This document shows positions 43,509 to 52,785 of a DNA stretch of 64,000 nt, piece by piece. How positions within the stretch are numbered: the stretch's first letter is position 1; each line of letters opens with the position of its first letter. This DNA comes from Schlegelella_A sp038231215. GTDB lineage: Bacteria > Pseudomonadota > Gammaproteobacteria > Burkholderiales > Burkholderiaceae_C. The translations under genes were made by a program, and so were the position numbers. The stretch covers positions 34,755-98,754 of the forward strand of contig JBBRLS010000009.1 in NCBI GenBank assembly GCA_038231215.1, written 5' to 3'. Below the pieces are notes generated by a model, which was not told the origin of the DNA, made no database searches, and saw nothing but the letters and a program-made list of their open reading frames with translations.

Positions 43509-43512
<4 letters not shown>

Positions 43513-44153
43513 GTGATGGGCTCTCCCGGCCGGGGAGCCCGCGGCGCGGCTTCATCGCCGGGGCCCTGATCGGTGTCGCGACGCTCGGCTGGCCGCGCAC
43601 CGTTCGCGCCGGCGCGCAGGTCGAAGAGCCGCTCGCCGACTCGGTCCGGTCGGTGCTTTCGGCGGCGATCGCCGAGCGGGCGCCGCCCAAGCCGGTGTTC
43701 GCGACGATCGACCAGCGGCTGGCGCATCTGCGCTGGCTCGGCGCGATGAGCGACAAGCTGCACAGGCAGAAGGCCGAGTTCGTGACGCGCGTCGACTTCC
43801 TCGAGACCCTCTGGTACGAGAGCACGCGCGCGGGGCTGGAGCCTGCGTTGATGCTGGGCCTGGTGCAGGTGGAGAGCGGCTTTCGCAAATACGCGATCAG
43901 CATCGTCGGCGCGCGCGGCTACGCGCAGGTGATGCCGTTCTGGGCGCGCCTGATCGGCGACGGCGACGTGGCGCGGCTCTTTCACATGCAGACCAACCTG
44001 CGCTTCGGCTGCGTCATCCTGCGCCACTATCTGGATCTCGAGAAGGGCGACCTCTATCTCGCGCTCGGCCGCTACAACGGCAGTCGCGGCCGGCCGGAGT
44101 ATCCGAACGCGGTGTTCGCGGCGCAGCGAACCTGGATCGTGCCGGCGCGTTGA
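43509..44153 (+). CDS. lytic transglycosylase with Tat-type signal
   Basis: A 214-residue SLT-family murein transglycosylase, which cleaves glycan strands to form 1,6-anhydro ends. The N-terminus has a twin-arginine pattern (SPRRGFIAGALIGVATLG). The catalytic region contains ALMLGLVQVESGFRKYAIS with the active-site Glu, then GYAQVMPFWARLIGD and YLALGRYNGS. It overlaps proS (ATGA), so it is probably translated with it. It is convergent with ubiX. Confidence 0.85.
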
Positions 44154-44169
44154 GGCGGACGCGTGAGGC

Positions 44170-44748
44170 TCAGAGGCCTCGCCAGGCCTTGGGCGCCGCC
44201 GCGTCGACGCCAAGCAGCGCGAGCACACGCTCGACGCTGTCGTCGACGATCTCGTCGATCGACTGCGGCCGGTGATAGAACGCCGGCAGCGGCGGGAAGA
44301 CGATCGCGCCCATCTCGGTGGCGGCCGTCATGTTGCGCAGGTGAGCCAGGTTGAACGGTGTCTCGCGCACCATGAGGATCAGGCGCTTTCGCTCCTTCAG
44401 GGCGACGTCGGCGGCGCGCGTCAACAGATTGTCGGAGAGGCCGTGCGCAATCGCCGCCAGCGACTTCATCGAGCAGGGTGCGACCACCATCGCATCGACG
44501 GCGAACGAGCCGCTCGCGATCGCAGCGCCGACGTCGGCCGGGTTGTAGGCGACGCTTGCGCGGCTTTCGAGCGCATGGCGATCGAGGCCGAGCTCGTGAT
44601 GCGCGTTCAGCACGCCGGCCGGCGTGACGACGAGATGCGTCTCGTGGCCGGTGTCGCGCAAGCGATCAAGCAGCCGCACCGCATAGATCGCACCGGTCGC
44701 GCCTGTGATGCCGACGACGACGCGTGGCGGTCGCACGGCTGCGGTCAT
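44170..44748 (-). CDS. ubiX: flavin prenyltransferase UbiX
   Basis: A 192-residue UbiX that prenylates FMN to make the cofactor for UbiD-type decarboxylases in ubiquinone synthesis. The flavin-binding N-terminus reads VVVGITGATGAIYAVRLL, and the family motifs MVVAPCSMKSLAAIAHGLSD and LMVRETPFNLAHLRNM are clear, as is PPLPAFYHRPQS. It ends 16 bases from the transglycosylase gene on the other strand. Confidence 0.94.
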   Translation of the reverse strand: MTAAVRPPRVVVGITGATGAIYAVRLLDRLRDTGHETHLVVTPAGVLNAHHELGLDRHALESRASVAYNPADVGAAIASGSFAVDAMVVAPCSMKSLAAIAHGLSDNLLTRAADVALKERKRLILMVRETPFNLAHLRNMTAATEMGAIVFPPLPAFYHRPQSIDEIVDDSVERVLALLGVDAAAPKAWRGL

Positions 44749-44770
44749 GCCGCCGCGCGAAGGCTGGAGC

Positions 44771-45088
44771 TCAGGCGGGAACGCCGAGCGCCGGCTGCAA
44801 CTCGCCGGCCTGGTACATCTCGGTCATGATGTCCGAACCGCCCACGAACTCGCCGTTGACGTAGAGCTGCGGAATGGTCGGCCAGTCAGAGTAGCTCTTG
44901 ATGCCCTGGCGGATCTCTTCGTCCTCCAAGACGTTGACGGTCTTCAGGTCGGTCACGCCGCAGGACTTGAGGATCTGGATGGCGCGGCCAGAAAAGCCGC
45001 ACATCGGGAACTGCGCCGTTCCCTTCATGAAGAGGACGACGCGATGGCCCTTGACCAGCTCGTCGATGCGCTGTTGAACGTCGCTCAT
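44771..45088 (-). CDS. grxD: monothiol glutaredoxin Grx4
   Basis: A 105-residue CGFS-type glutaredoxin that carries and delivers [2Fe-2S] clusters. The core reads VVLFMKGTAQFPMCGFSGRA, followed by SDWPTIPQLYVNGEFVGGSD. The length and single active-site Cys are typical. It lies upstream of ubiX on the same strand with 22 bases between. Confidence 0.94.
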   Translation of the reverse strand: MSDVQQRIDELVKGHRVVLFMKGTAQFPMCGFSGRAIQILKSCGVTDLKTVNVLEDEEIRQGIKSYSDWPTIPQLYVNGEFVGGSDIMTEMYQAGELQPALGVPA

Positions 45089-45151
45089 GATGCCGAACCG
45101 CTCCGAAAAACTCGATGCAGCAACTGTAGCGGGAAACGTCTGGCCGGGAAT

Positions 45152-45781
45152 TCAGAAGGAATACGAGGCGCCGAGCTGCAGGACGGGGGTTAGCCGCATG
45201 TCGCGAACCACGTCATCGAGGCTTTGCCCGCCGCCGAAGACACGGCCCAGGCGGACGACGTTGCCGGGGCTGAGCGAAACCAGGCCAAGGTCGGCGCTGA
45301 AGCTCCAGCCGCTGCGCGCGGCCGGGCTGCTGTAGCCGATGCCGATGTAGGGCACGGTGCCGCTGTCGTTGTTCGCGTCGTTGGCGTAGCCGAGGCTGGC
45401 CGAGGATCCAAACAAGCGGCGGTCGACGTTGAGAAGTCCGCTCGTCGGCGTCAGGGCCGGCGTGCCCCAGAGCGCGCTGCGCGGGCCGACGATCACGCCG
45501 CTGGTGGCGCGAAAGCCGCCGGCGGCGGTCTTGTCGTGTCCCGACGCCGCGCCGAAGTAGACGTCGCCCATGACGCTGAGGCCGCTCACCTGCAGGCCGG
45601 TGCCGTCGACCGATGTGCCACCGTTGCGGACGAGGGGCGCCGTCGCGCCATAGGAGATGCGGCCCTGGAAGCGCGCCCAGGGGACGCGATCCGCATCGGT
45701 CGAGAGCCCGTCGCCCCCGGCCCATGCCGCCAGCGGAGCGAACGCCGCAGCGGACAGTGCAAACCAGCGCAAGACATTCAT
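45152..45781 (-). CDS. predicted outer-membrane beta-barrel protein
   Basis: A 209-residue precursor with a signal peptide (MNVLRWFALSAAAFAPLAAW-A-G). The mature part alternates polar and hydrophobic residues (LQVSGLSVMGDVYFGA, VPYIGIGYSS, FSADLGLVSLSPGN) and ends LQLGASYSF, with the terminal Phe typical of outer-membrane beta-barrels. The start at 45781 has a GGGAGG ribosome site. Function is unknown. The 188-base gap to prmC presumably holds its promoter; nothing strong stands out. Confidence 0.7.
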   Translation of the reverse strand: MNVLRWFALSAAAFAPLAAWAGGDGLSTDADRVPWARFQGRISYGATAPLVRNGGTSVDGTGLQVSGLSVMGDVYFGAASGHDKTAAGGFRATSGVIVGPRSALWGTPALTPTSGLLNVDRRLFGSSASLGYANDANNDSGTVPYIGIGYSSPAARSGWSFSADLGLVSLSPGNVVRLGRVFGGGQSLDDVVRDMRLTPVLQLGASYSF

Positions 45782-45969
45782 GGCAACCTCCCTGACCGGT
45801 GGTTGAGGCAAACGGCGACGACGCCACTTCCCTGAGAAAACATCCTACGACCGCCGGGCCGCCGCGGGTTGGCTTTGCGCTGAACGGCGCTTCATTTCCG
45901 ACCGTCGCGCGGCATTTGCACGACGCGCGCAACGCGCTTGCGTCAATCCGTGATGGTTGTCACCAGCCG

Positions 45970-46809
45970 TTACGGCGCCCGTGGAGGTCGCCGTGCTCCG
46001 GTCGCGCGCGGGTGGCCGGCGAGATCGCGGCGGAGCTCGATCTGCTCGAGGCCGGCCGCGACCATCAGCACGCGAACGTCTTCGGCCTGGTCGAAGCCGT
46101 GCTCCATCAAGAGCCATCCGCCAGCGCGCAGCGACGACCCGACGCCAGCGACGATGGCTCGCAGCGCGTCCAGGCCATCGTTGCCGGAGGCCAGTGCCGA
46201 GAGAGGTTCGTGCCTCAAGTTGGCAAGCGCAGGATCGTCTTCGCGCACATAGGGCGGGTTGGCGACAACGAGGTCGAATTGCCGGCCCTCGAGTCCTTGC
46301 CACCACGAGGCTTTCATCCATTCGACGTCGAGGCGGAGTCGCTCGCCGTTGCCCCTTGCCACCGCGAGCGCCGCCGCGCTCGCATCGGTCGCGGCCACTG
46401 CGGCTTGCGGATGCGCCTGCTTGATGGCCAACGCGATGGCGCCGCTGCCGGTGCCGAGGTCGGCGACCGTGGGTCGCTCGCTCCATGTCGGCAAGAGATC
46501 GAGCGCCCAGTCGACCAGCAACTCGGTCTCGGGTCGAGGCACGAGCACATCGGACGTCACTTCGAGCATCAGGCCATGAAACTCCTTCTCGCCGAGCAGG
46601 TAGGCGAGCGGCTCGCCGCCGGCGCGTCGTTCGAGCCAGGCCGACCAGCGCGCGCCGACCTCGCCGTCGAGCCCGTCATCGTCGTGGGCGATCAGGTGCG
46701 TGCGCGTTCTGCCGAGCAGGCGGGCGAGCATGAGCTGCGCGTCGAGCGAAGCGACGCCGCGCCCCCGCGCCTCGGCCAACGCGACTTTCACCGATGCTGC
46801 GTCGCTCAC
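45970..46809 (-). CDS. prmC: peptide chain release factor N5-glutamine methyltransferase PrmC
   Basis: A 279-residue methyltransferase that modifies the GGQ glutamine of release factors. The N-terminal helical domain has LDAQLMLARLLGRTR, then PLAYLLGEKEFHGL and VLVPRPETELLVDWAL. The AdoMet fold has VADLGTGSGAIALAI, and the substrate motif NPPYV is present. The start is GTG at 46809 overlapping the prfA stop by four bases. The prfA-prmC pairing is conserved. Confidence 0.95.
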   Translation of the reverse strand: MSDAASVKVALAEARGRGVASLDAQLMLARLLGRTRTHLIAHDDDGLDGEVGARWSAWLERRAGGEPLAYLLGEKEFHGLMLEVTSDVLVPRPETELLVDWALDLLPTWSERPTVADLGTGSGAIALAIKQAHPQAAVAATDASAAALAVARGNGERLRLDVEWMKASWWQGLEGRQFDLVVANPPYVREDDPALANLRHEPLSALASGNDGLDALRAIVAGVGSSLRAGGWLLMEHGFDQAEDVRVLMVAAGLEQIELRRDLAGHPRATGARRPPRAP

Positions 46810-47903
46810 GCCGCGCCGCTCTCGAGCGCGGCCAACTGCTCGGCCGCCTGCGCGGCCTGCAGCGCCGCGATGATTTCGCCGACGTCGCCGTCGAGGATCG
46901 CCTGCAGCTTGTAGAGCGTGAGGCCGATGCGGTGGTCGGTGACGCGGCCTTGCGCAAAGTTGTAGGTGCGGATGCGGTCGCTACGGTCGCCCGTGCCGAC
47001 CAGGCTCTTGCGCGTCGCCGCTTCCTTGGCGGCGCGCTCCGAGCGCTCCTTCTCGCGCAACCGTGCCGTCAGCACGGCCATCGCCTTGGCCTTGTTGCGA
47101 TGCTGGGAGCGGTCGTCCTGGCACTCGGCGACGATGCCGGTCGGCAGGTGCGTGATGCGGATCGCGCTGTCGGTCTTGTTGACGTGCTGGCCACCAGCAC
47201 CGCTGGCGCGAAAGGTGTCGATGCGCAACTCGTTCGGATCGAGCGTCAGTTCTTCCGTGGCATCGGGCTCGGGCAGCACGGCGACCGTGCAGGCGCTTGT
47301 GTGGATGCGGCCCTGCGTCTCGGTGACGGGCACGCGCTGCACGCGGTGGCCGCCCGACTCGAACTTGAGTTGCGCATAGACCGCGTCGCCCTCGATGCGA
47401 AAGACGATCTCCTTGTAGCCACCGAGGTCGCTCGCGCTCTGCGACATCACCTCGGTCTTCCAGCGCTGGCGCTCGGCGTAGCGCAGGTACATTCGCGCGA
47501 GGTCGCCGGCGAAGAGCGCCGATTCGTCGCCGCCCGTGCCGGCGCGGATCTCCAGGAAGACGTTGCGCGCGTCGTCGGGGTCGTGCGGCAGGAGCGCGGT
47601 CTGCAAGGCCTGCATCAGGCGGCCGAGCTCGGCGCTTGCGGCCTCTGCCTCTTCGCACGCCATCGCCGCCATCGCCGGGTCGCCGGCAGAGTCGGCGAGC
47701 AGCTCGTTCGCCGATGCGAGATCTGCTTCGCGCGCCTCATGGCGGCGGAACAGCCCGACCAGTTCGGCCGCCTCGGCGTGCTCGCGGCTCAACTCGCGAT
47801 AGCGCTTCATGTCGGCGGCGATCGCCGGATCGGCGAGGGTAGCGTCGAGCTCGGAAAGACGAAGCGCAAGGCGTTCGAGCTGCTGGCGAAGAGACGGTTT
47901 CAT
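46806..47903 (-). CDS. prfA: peptide chain release factor 1
   Basis: A 365-residue RF1 that reads UAA and UAG. The PVT codon-recognition motif is in RVQRVPVTETQGRIHTS, and the catalytic GGQ is in RASGAGGQHVNKTDSAIR. The N-terminal helical region matches RF1. The start at 47903 (MKPSLRQQL) is preferred to a GTG nine codons upstream that adds Ser-rich sequence. hemA lies 75 bases upstream on the same strand. Confidence 0.95.
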   Translation of the reverse strand: MKPSLRQQLERLALRLSELDATLADPAIAADMKRYRELSREHAEAAELVGLFRRHEAREADLASANELLADSAGDPAMAAMACEEAEAASAELGRLMQALQTALLPHDPDDARNVFLEIRAGTGGDESALFAGDLARMYLRYAERQRWKTEVMSQSASDLGGYKEIVFRIEGDAVYAQLKFESGGHRVQRVPVTETQGRIHTSACTVAVLPEPDATEELTLDPNELRIDTFRASGAGGQHVNKTDSAIRITHLPTGIVAECQDDRSQHRNKAKAMAVLTARLREKERSERAAKEAATRKSLVGTGDRSDRIRTYNFAQGRVTDHRIGLTLYKLQAILDGDVGEIIAALQAAQAAEQLAALESGAA

Positions 47904-47978
47904 GGTGGAGTAGGACGAAGATGACGACACGGCAGGGACGAAGGCAGGGCGCTCGGCGGCGCCGGCAAGCGATCGTCG

Positions 47979-49265
47979 CTAACGCTTGGTGTCGTCACCC
48001 GAGCTGCGGCCGCCCGAGCGGAGGAACAGCCGCGACACGGTCTGCGCCAGCCGCGTGCGCTCGTCGCCTTCCGTGGTGCGAAGTTCCGCGAGCGTGCCGT
48101 GCAGCATTTTCTGCGTCAGGCCTTTGGAAAGCGCTTCCAGCACGGCGCCCACATCCTCGCCGCTGGCGAGCAGCTTTCTCGCCCGCGCGATCTCGAGCGA
48201 GCGCCAATCGTCGGCCTGCGCATGCAGCGCCTGGATGAGCGGGATCGAGCCGCGCCGGTCGAGCCATTGCACGAAGCTCTGCACGCCGGTCTCGATGATG
48301 GCCTCGGCCTGTGCGACTGCGGCTTCGCGCTTCTCGCCCGCGGTCTGCACCAGCGCGGAGAGATCATCGATGGTGTAGAGGTAGACGTCGGAGAGGCGCG
48401 AGACCTCCGGCTCGATGTCGCGCGGCACGGCCAGGTCGACCATGAACATCGGACGGCGCCGCCGTGCCTTGAGCGCCCGCTCGACGGCGCCGAGGCCGAT
48501 GATGGGCAGCGAGCTGGCGGTGCACGACACGACGATGTCGAACTCGGCCAGACGCGCGGGCAGGTCGGCGAGCGGCATCGTCGCTGCGCCGAAGCGCGCC
48601 GCCAGCGCTTCGGCCCGCTCGCTGCTCCGGTTGGCGATCGCCAGGAGCCGCGGCTGGCGCGCCGCGAAGTGCGTGGCGGCGAGCTCGATCATTTCGCCAG
48701 CACCGACGAACAGGATATTGGTCTCGCCGAGCGACTCGAAAAGCTGCGAGGCCAGGCGCACCGCCGCCGCCGCCATGCTGATCGAATGGCTGCCGATCTC
48801 GGTCGAGTTGCGCACTTCTTTGGCGACTGCGAACGAGCGCTGGAACATCTGCTGCAGCGTCGTTCCGAGCGTTCCGGCGCTATCGGCCTCGCGCACCGCC
48901 TGCTTGAGCTGGCCGAGGATCTGCGGCTCGCCGAGGACCATCGAGTCGAGCCCGCTGGCGACGCGAAAGGCGTGCCTCGCCGCCGAGGCGCCTTCCATCA
49001 CGTAGGCATGCGAACGCAAGGTCTGGCTCGACACGCCACCCACGCCGGCGAGCCAGTCGACTGCCGGATCGACGGTGGCGACGTCGGCGCCGACATAGAG
49101 CTCGGTGCGATTGCAGGTCGAGACGATCGCCACCTCGCTCACGCGCTCGTACCGGGTGCGAAAGGCCTGCAGGGCGGCGGGCAGTTGCTGCGGCGAAAAC
49201 GCGAAGCGACCGCGCAGATCCAGCGGCGCGGTCGTATGGTTGAGGCCCAGTGCGAAGACGCTCAT
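47979..49265 (-). CDS. hemA: glutamyl-tRNA reductase
   Basis: A 428-residue glutamyl-tRNA reductase, the first step of C5 tetrapyrrole synthesis. The active-site Cys51 is in VSTCNRTELYV. The NADPH domain has NILFVGAGEMIELAATHFA, and the dimerisation domain closes the protein. The ATG at 49265 has no ribosome site; a TATAAT lies seven bases upstream (49272-49277), so the message may be leaderless. The order hemA-prfA-prmC is widely conserved. Confidence 0.95.
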   Translation of the reverse strand: MSVFALGLNHTTAPLDLRGRFAFSPQQLPAALQAFRTRYERVSEVAIVSTCNRTELYVGADVATVDPAVDWLAGVGGVSSQTLRSHAYVMEGASAARHAFRVASGLDSMVLGEPQILGQLKQAVREADSAGTLGTTLQQMFQRSFAVAKEVRNSTEIGSHSISMAAAAVRLASQLFESLGETNILFVGAGEMIELAATHFAARQPRLLAIANRSSERAEALAARFGAATMPLADLPARLAEFDIVVSCTASSLPIIGLGAVERALKARRRRPMFMVDLAVPRDIEPEVSRLSDVYLYTIDDLSALVQTAGEKREAAVAQAEAIIETGVQSFVQWLDRRGSIPLIQALHAQADDWRSLEIARARKLLASGEDVGAVLEALSKGLTQKMLHGTLAELRTTEGDERTRLAQTVSRLFLRSGGRSSGDDTKR

Positions 49266-49271
49266 CGCGAG

Positions 49272-49277
49272 ATTATA
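49272..49277 (-). promoter_or_regulatory. -10 element just before hemA
   Basis: A perfect TATAAT on the minus strand ends seven bases before the hemA ATG, so a normal start site would fall on or next to the start codon. No consensus -35 is evident. Confidence 0.5.
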
Positions 49278-49327
49278 AAATTCGTGCCGCCTGCCGAGCG
49301 CGGGCTCACTCGGAGGCCCTGGCCACC

Positions 49328-49606
49328 TTGAACCCGGTCGACGCCTTCTGGCATATCGCCAACTTCTTTGCCCCGGCGCTCGTCGTCGGCTACCTTGCCG
49401 CCGGTGCGACCAAGCTCTTGTGGCGCCGTGAGCTCGGCGCGATCGGCTGGTTGCGTCTGGGCGTCTGGCCGAGCGCGGCGATGGCCGTCGTGTCGTTGCT
49501 CGGGCTTGTCGTCTTCGAGCACGACGGCAAGATGCTGACCTACGGCGCGATGGTCCTGGCCTGCGCGACGGCCATCTGGTGGGGCGGTTTCCGCAACGGC
49601 CGCTGA
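49328..49606 (+). CDS. small inner-membrane protein, unknown function
   Basis: A 92-residue protein with about three hydrophobic segments (IANFFAPALVVGYLAAG, LGVWPSAAMAVVSLLGLVVF, LTYGAMVLACATAIWWGGF). The frame is open to 49250; TTG at 49328 (NPVDAFWHIANFFAP) is preferred because it gives a family-like short N-terminus and has a GGAGG about 11 bases upstream. It is divergent from hemA and convergent with miaB. Confidence 0.6.
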   Translation: MNPVDAFWHIANFFAPALVVGYLAAGATKLLWRRELGAIGWLRLGVWPSAAMAVVSLLGLVVFEHDGKMLTYGAMVLACATAIWWGGFRNGR

Positions 49607-49628
49607 GACGGCGGCCGGGGCCAGGCCT

Positions 49629-50969
49629 TCAGACAGCGACAGGCTCGCCGCGCAGCGAATGGCCGCGCACCTCGGTGATGCGGACGTCGACGAGCTGGCC
49701 GATCCGGTCGGCGGGAGCGGCAACGTTGACGACACGGTTGCACTCGGTGCGCCCCATCAGTTCGCCGGCTTGCTTGCGTGACGCCCCTTCGACAACGATC
49801 TTCTGCACGGTGCCCAGCCGCGATCGGCTGATCGCCGCGCCTTGTTCCTCGAGGCGTGCCTGCAATCGCTGCAGCCGCGCGAGCTTTTCGTCCGCGCTCG
49901 TCTCGTCGGCCAGTTGCGCCGCCGGCGTGCCTGGACGCGGGCTGAAGACGAAGCTGAAGCTGTGGTCGAAGCCGACTTCCTCGACAAGCGCCATCGTGCG
50001 CTCGAAGTCGGCCGCGGTCTCGCCGGGAAAGCCGACGATGAAGTCGCTTGAGATGGCGATGCCCGGCCGCACCGCGCGGAGCTTTTTTACCGTGCTCTTG
50101 AACTCGAGCGAGGTGTAGCCGCGCTTCATCGCCGCGAGGATACGGTCGCTGCCGTGCTGCACCGGCAGGTGGACGTGATCGACGAGCTTGGCAACGCGAC
50201 CGTAGACCTCGATCAGGCTGGCCGTGAATTCCTTCGGGTGGCTGGTCGTGTAGCGGATCCGCTCGATGCCCGGGATCTCGGCCACGACCTCGAGCAGCGT
50301 CGCGAAGTCGGCGATCTCGGCGGTCCCGCCCATCGCGCCGCGGTAGGCGTTGACGTTCTGCCCGAGCAGCGTGACCTCGCGAACGCCCTGATCGGCGAGA
50401 CCCGCTACTTCGGCGAGCACGTCGTCGAAGGGGCGCGACACCTCTTCGCCGCGTGTGTACGGGACGACGCAGTAAGAGCAGTACTTCGAGCAGCCTTCCA
50501 TGATCGAGACGAAGGCCGTCGGCCCGTCGACGCGCGCCAGCGGCAAGTGGTCGAACTTCTCGATCTCGGGAAAGCTGATGTCGATCTGCGGGCGCTGCTC
50601 GGCGCGCTGCCGCTCGAGCATCGCCGGTAGCCGGTGCAGGGTCTGCGGGCCGAACACGAAGTCGACGTAAGGCGCACGCTTCACGATCGCCGCGCCTTCC
50701 TGGCTGGCGACACAGCCGCCGACGCCGATGAGCGTGCCCTTTGCCTTCAGATGCTTGACGCGGCCGAGGTCGCTGAACACCTTCTCTTCGGCCTTCTCGC
50801 GCACCGAGCAGGTGTTGAAGAGGATGAGGTCGGCCTGCTCGACGTCGCCGGTCGGCTCGTAGCCGGCCGCTGCGTGCAGCACGTCGGCCATCTTGTCCGA
50901 GTCGTAGACGTTCATCTGGCAGCCGAAGGTCTTGATGAAGACCTTCGGTTTGGTCGTCGCGGCGGTCAT
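49629..50969 (-). CDS. miaB: tRNA-2-methylthio-N6-dimethylallyladenosine synthase MiaB
   Basis: A 446-residue radical-SAM methylthiotransferase acting on A37 of tRNAs that read UNN codons. N-terminal cluster cysteines are in KTFGCQMN, NTCSVREKA and VGGCVASQEG. The radical SAM cluster is CSKYCSYC, and a C-terminal TRAM domain binds tRNA. The start at 50969 (MTAATTKPKVF) overlaps the stop of the upstream gene by four bases. A longer frame exists but lies inside that gene. Confidence 0.94.
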   Translation of the reverse strand: MTAATTKPKVFIKTFGCQMNVYDSDKMADVLHAAAGYEPTGDVEQADLILFNTCSVREKAEEKVFSDLGRVKHLKAKGTLIGVGGCVASQEGAAIVKRAPYVDFVFGPQTLHRLPAMLERQRAEQRPQIDISFPEIEKFDHLPLARVDGPTAFVSIMEGCSKYCSYCVVPYTRGEEVSRPFDDVLAEVAGLADQGVREVTLLGQNVNAYRGAMGGTAEIADFATLLEVVAEIPGIERIRYTTSHPKEFTASLIEVYGRVAKLVDHVHLPVQHGSDRILAAMKRGYTSLEFKSTVKKLRAVRPGIAISSDFIVGFPGETAADFERTMALVEEVGFDHSFSFVFSPRPGTPAAQLADETSADEKLARLQRLQARLEEQGAAISRSRLGTVQKIVVEGASRKQAGELMGRTECNRVVNVAAPADRIGQLVDVRITEVRGHSLRGEPVAV

Positions 50970-51346
50970 GGCTTGGTCCAGACCTGGGCGATCGGATCGA
51001 AGGACCACGCCGCGGCTTCGTCGGCAGTCCTGGGCCACGGCTTGTTGGCCGCTTCGTCAATGGTGAGGATCCAGACGTCCTTGACCAGTCCGAATGGATC
51101 GATGGTGTAGTGAACCAGGAATGGACCGCCGTAGACGGCCACCGGGACCACCATCATGTTGTTGGTGTCGCGGATGCGCGTGCCCGGCGAGAGCCGTGCC
51201 GGTTGGCCGTTCAACGCGATGTCCGGCGCCGCGCCGAAGACGACGGCACCGCGCAGGGCATTCGGCGGGAAGTTGCGTTGCGTCTGCGCGACCACCGGCA
51301 AAGCCAGGAGGCATGCGGCGGCAAAGGCGAAGGCGCGGAGAAGCAT
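50966..51346 (-). CDS. small exported protein upstream of miaB
   Basis: A 126-residue precursor with a signal peptide (MLLRAFAFAAACLLALPVVA-Q). The mature part (RGAVVFGAAPDIALNG, RIRDTNNMMVVPVAVYG, LVHYTIDPFGLVKDVWILT) is compact and beta-rich. The pairing with miaB by an ATGA overlap suggests co-expression. Function unknown; it is not a toxin or enzyme I recognise. Confidence 0.7.
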   Translation of the reverse strand: MLLRAFAFAAACLLALPVVAQTQRNFPPNALRGAVVFGAAPDIALNGQPARLSPGTRIRDTNNMMVVPVAVYGGPFLVHYTIDPFGLVKDVWILTIDEAANKPWPRTADEAAAWSFDPIAQVWTKP

Positions 51347-51353
51347 GGAGGTC

Positions 51354-51430
<77 letters not shown>

Positions 51431-51440
51431 TGAGCCCACG

Positions 51441-51446
51441 AGTATA
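51441..51446 (-). promoter_or_regulatory. -10 element of the tRNA-Met gene
   Basis: TATACT on the minus strand lies 10 bases upstream of the mature tRNA 5' end, a usual distance for a tRNA promoter. The -35 region is poor. Confidence 0.55.
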
Positions 51447-51537
51447 ACGACCGGTTTTCGGGGCCGGCAGTCCTCACCGCTTCTCCCAGCTCCCGTGCCG
51501 CCCGGCGGCACCTCGACTTTCCGGCTCGGCCCTCCTC

Positions 51538-52779
51538 ATGTTCAGCTTCTTCAGAAAGAAACCGGCCGACGCCCCGGAAGGCGCGACCAGCGCTGCGCCG
51601 ACGCCCGATGGACCGGCGGCTGCGCCATCCGCGACTGGCCGGCCGCGAACCGCGCTCGAATGGCTGAACGCCGACGTCGGCGAGCTTCTCCTCGGCAAGA
51701 AGCCGGCCGATGCAGCCATGCCTCCCGAATCGCCTGCCGAGCCACCGCCTGTCGGGTCGGTGCACGCGCCTGCGTCGTTGCCCGCCGCAGTGCCCGACCC
51801 GACACCTGCCGAGGATCGCAGTGACTGGCTCGCCAAGCTCAAGACCGGGCTGCGCAAGACCGGCTCGAACATCGCCCAGGCGCTCGTCGGCGCGAGCATC
51901 GACGACGCCATGTACGAAGACCTCGAGGCCGCGCTGCTGCAAGCCGACGCCGGGGTCGCGGCGACCCGCCATCTGCTCGACGACCTGCAGCGCCGCGTCA
52001 CCCGCGCCGAGTTGCGCGACCCGGCCGCCGTGCGCGACCTGCTCGTCGATGGCCTCGCCGACCTGCTCGCGCCGCTCGAAAGGCCGCTCGTCATCGGCGA
52101 GCACGTGCCGACCGTGATCATGGTCGTCGGCGTCAATGGCGCCGGCAAGACGACGAGCGTCGGCAAGCTGGCCCGCCACCTCGTCGATGCCAACCAGAAG
52201 GTGTTGCTCGCTGCTGCCGACACCTTTCGTGCCGCGGCGCGCGAGCAGTTGCTTGCGTGGGCCGAACGTGCCGAGCCGGGCGGTGACCCGCTCGACGCGG
52301 CGCCTCGCGGCAACGCGGCCAGGCGCATCGAGATCGTCAGCCAGGAAGGCGGCGACCCGGCCGGCGTGACTTTCGACGCCGTCGTTGCGGGGCGGGCGCG
52401 TGGCTGCGACGTCGTCATCGCCGACACGGCAGGGCGCCTGGCGACGCAGGCCCACCTGATGGAAGAGCTGAAGAAGATCCGCCGCACGATCGGCAAGGCC
52501 GAGCCCGGCGCGCCGCACGAAGTATTGCTCGTCATCGACGGCAACACCGGCCAGAACGCGCTCGCCCAGGTGCAGGCTTTCGACGCCGCGCTGCAACTCA
52601 CCGGGCTCATCATCACCAAGCTGGACGGCACGGCCAAGGGCGGCGTGCTGGCGGCGATCGCGCTCTGGTCGCGCTCGCGCGAGCAGCCTCTGCCGGTGTA
52701 CTTTGTCGGCGTCGGCGAAAAGCTCGCTGACCTGCAGACCTTTCGTGCCCGCGAATTCGCGCAGGCCCTGCTCAGCTAG
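51538..52779 (+). CDS. ftsY: signal recognition particle receptor FtsY
   Basis: A 413-residue SRP receptor GTPase. The N-terminal acidic/Pro-Ala region (about 1-95) is variable, starting FSFFRKKP. The NG domain has GVNGAGKTTSVGKLARHL near 197, DTFRAAAREQL, DVVIADTAGRLATQ and LTKLDGTAKGG-type motifs (IITKLDGTAKGG). The gene is convergent with the DUF2726 gene, only six bases away, and lies near ffh. Confidence 0.95.
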   Translation: MFSFFRKKPADAPEGATSAAPTPDGPAAAPSATGRPRTALEWLNADVGELLLGKKPADAAMPPESPAEPPPVGSVHAPASLPAAVPDPTPAEDRSDWLAKLKTGLRKTGSNIAQALVGASIDDAMYEDLEAALLQADAGVAATRHLLDDLQRRVTRAELRDPAAVRDLLVDGLADLLAPLERPLVIGEHVPTVIMVVGVNGAGKTTSVGKLARHLVDANQKVLLAAADTFRAAAREQLLAWAERAEPGGDPLDAAPRGNAARRIEIVSQEGGDPAGVTFDAVVAGRARGCDVVIADTAGRLATQAHLMEELKKIRRTIGKAEPGAPHEVLLVIDGNTGQNALAQVQAFDAALQLTGLIITKLDGTAKGGVLAAIALWSRSREQPLPVYFVGVGEKLADLQTFRAREFAQALLS

Positions 52780-52785
52780 CCGTGG

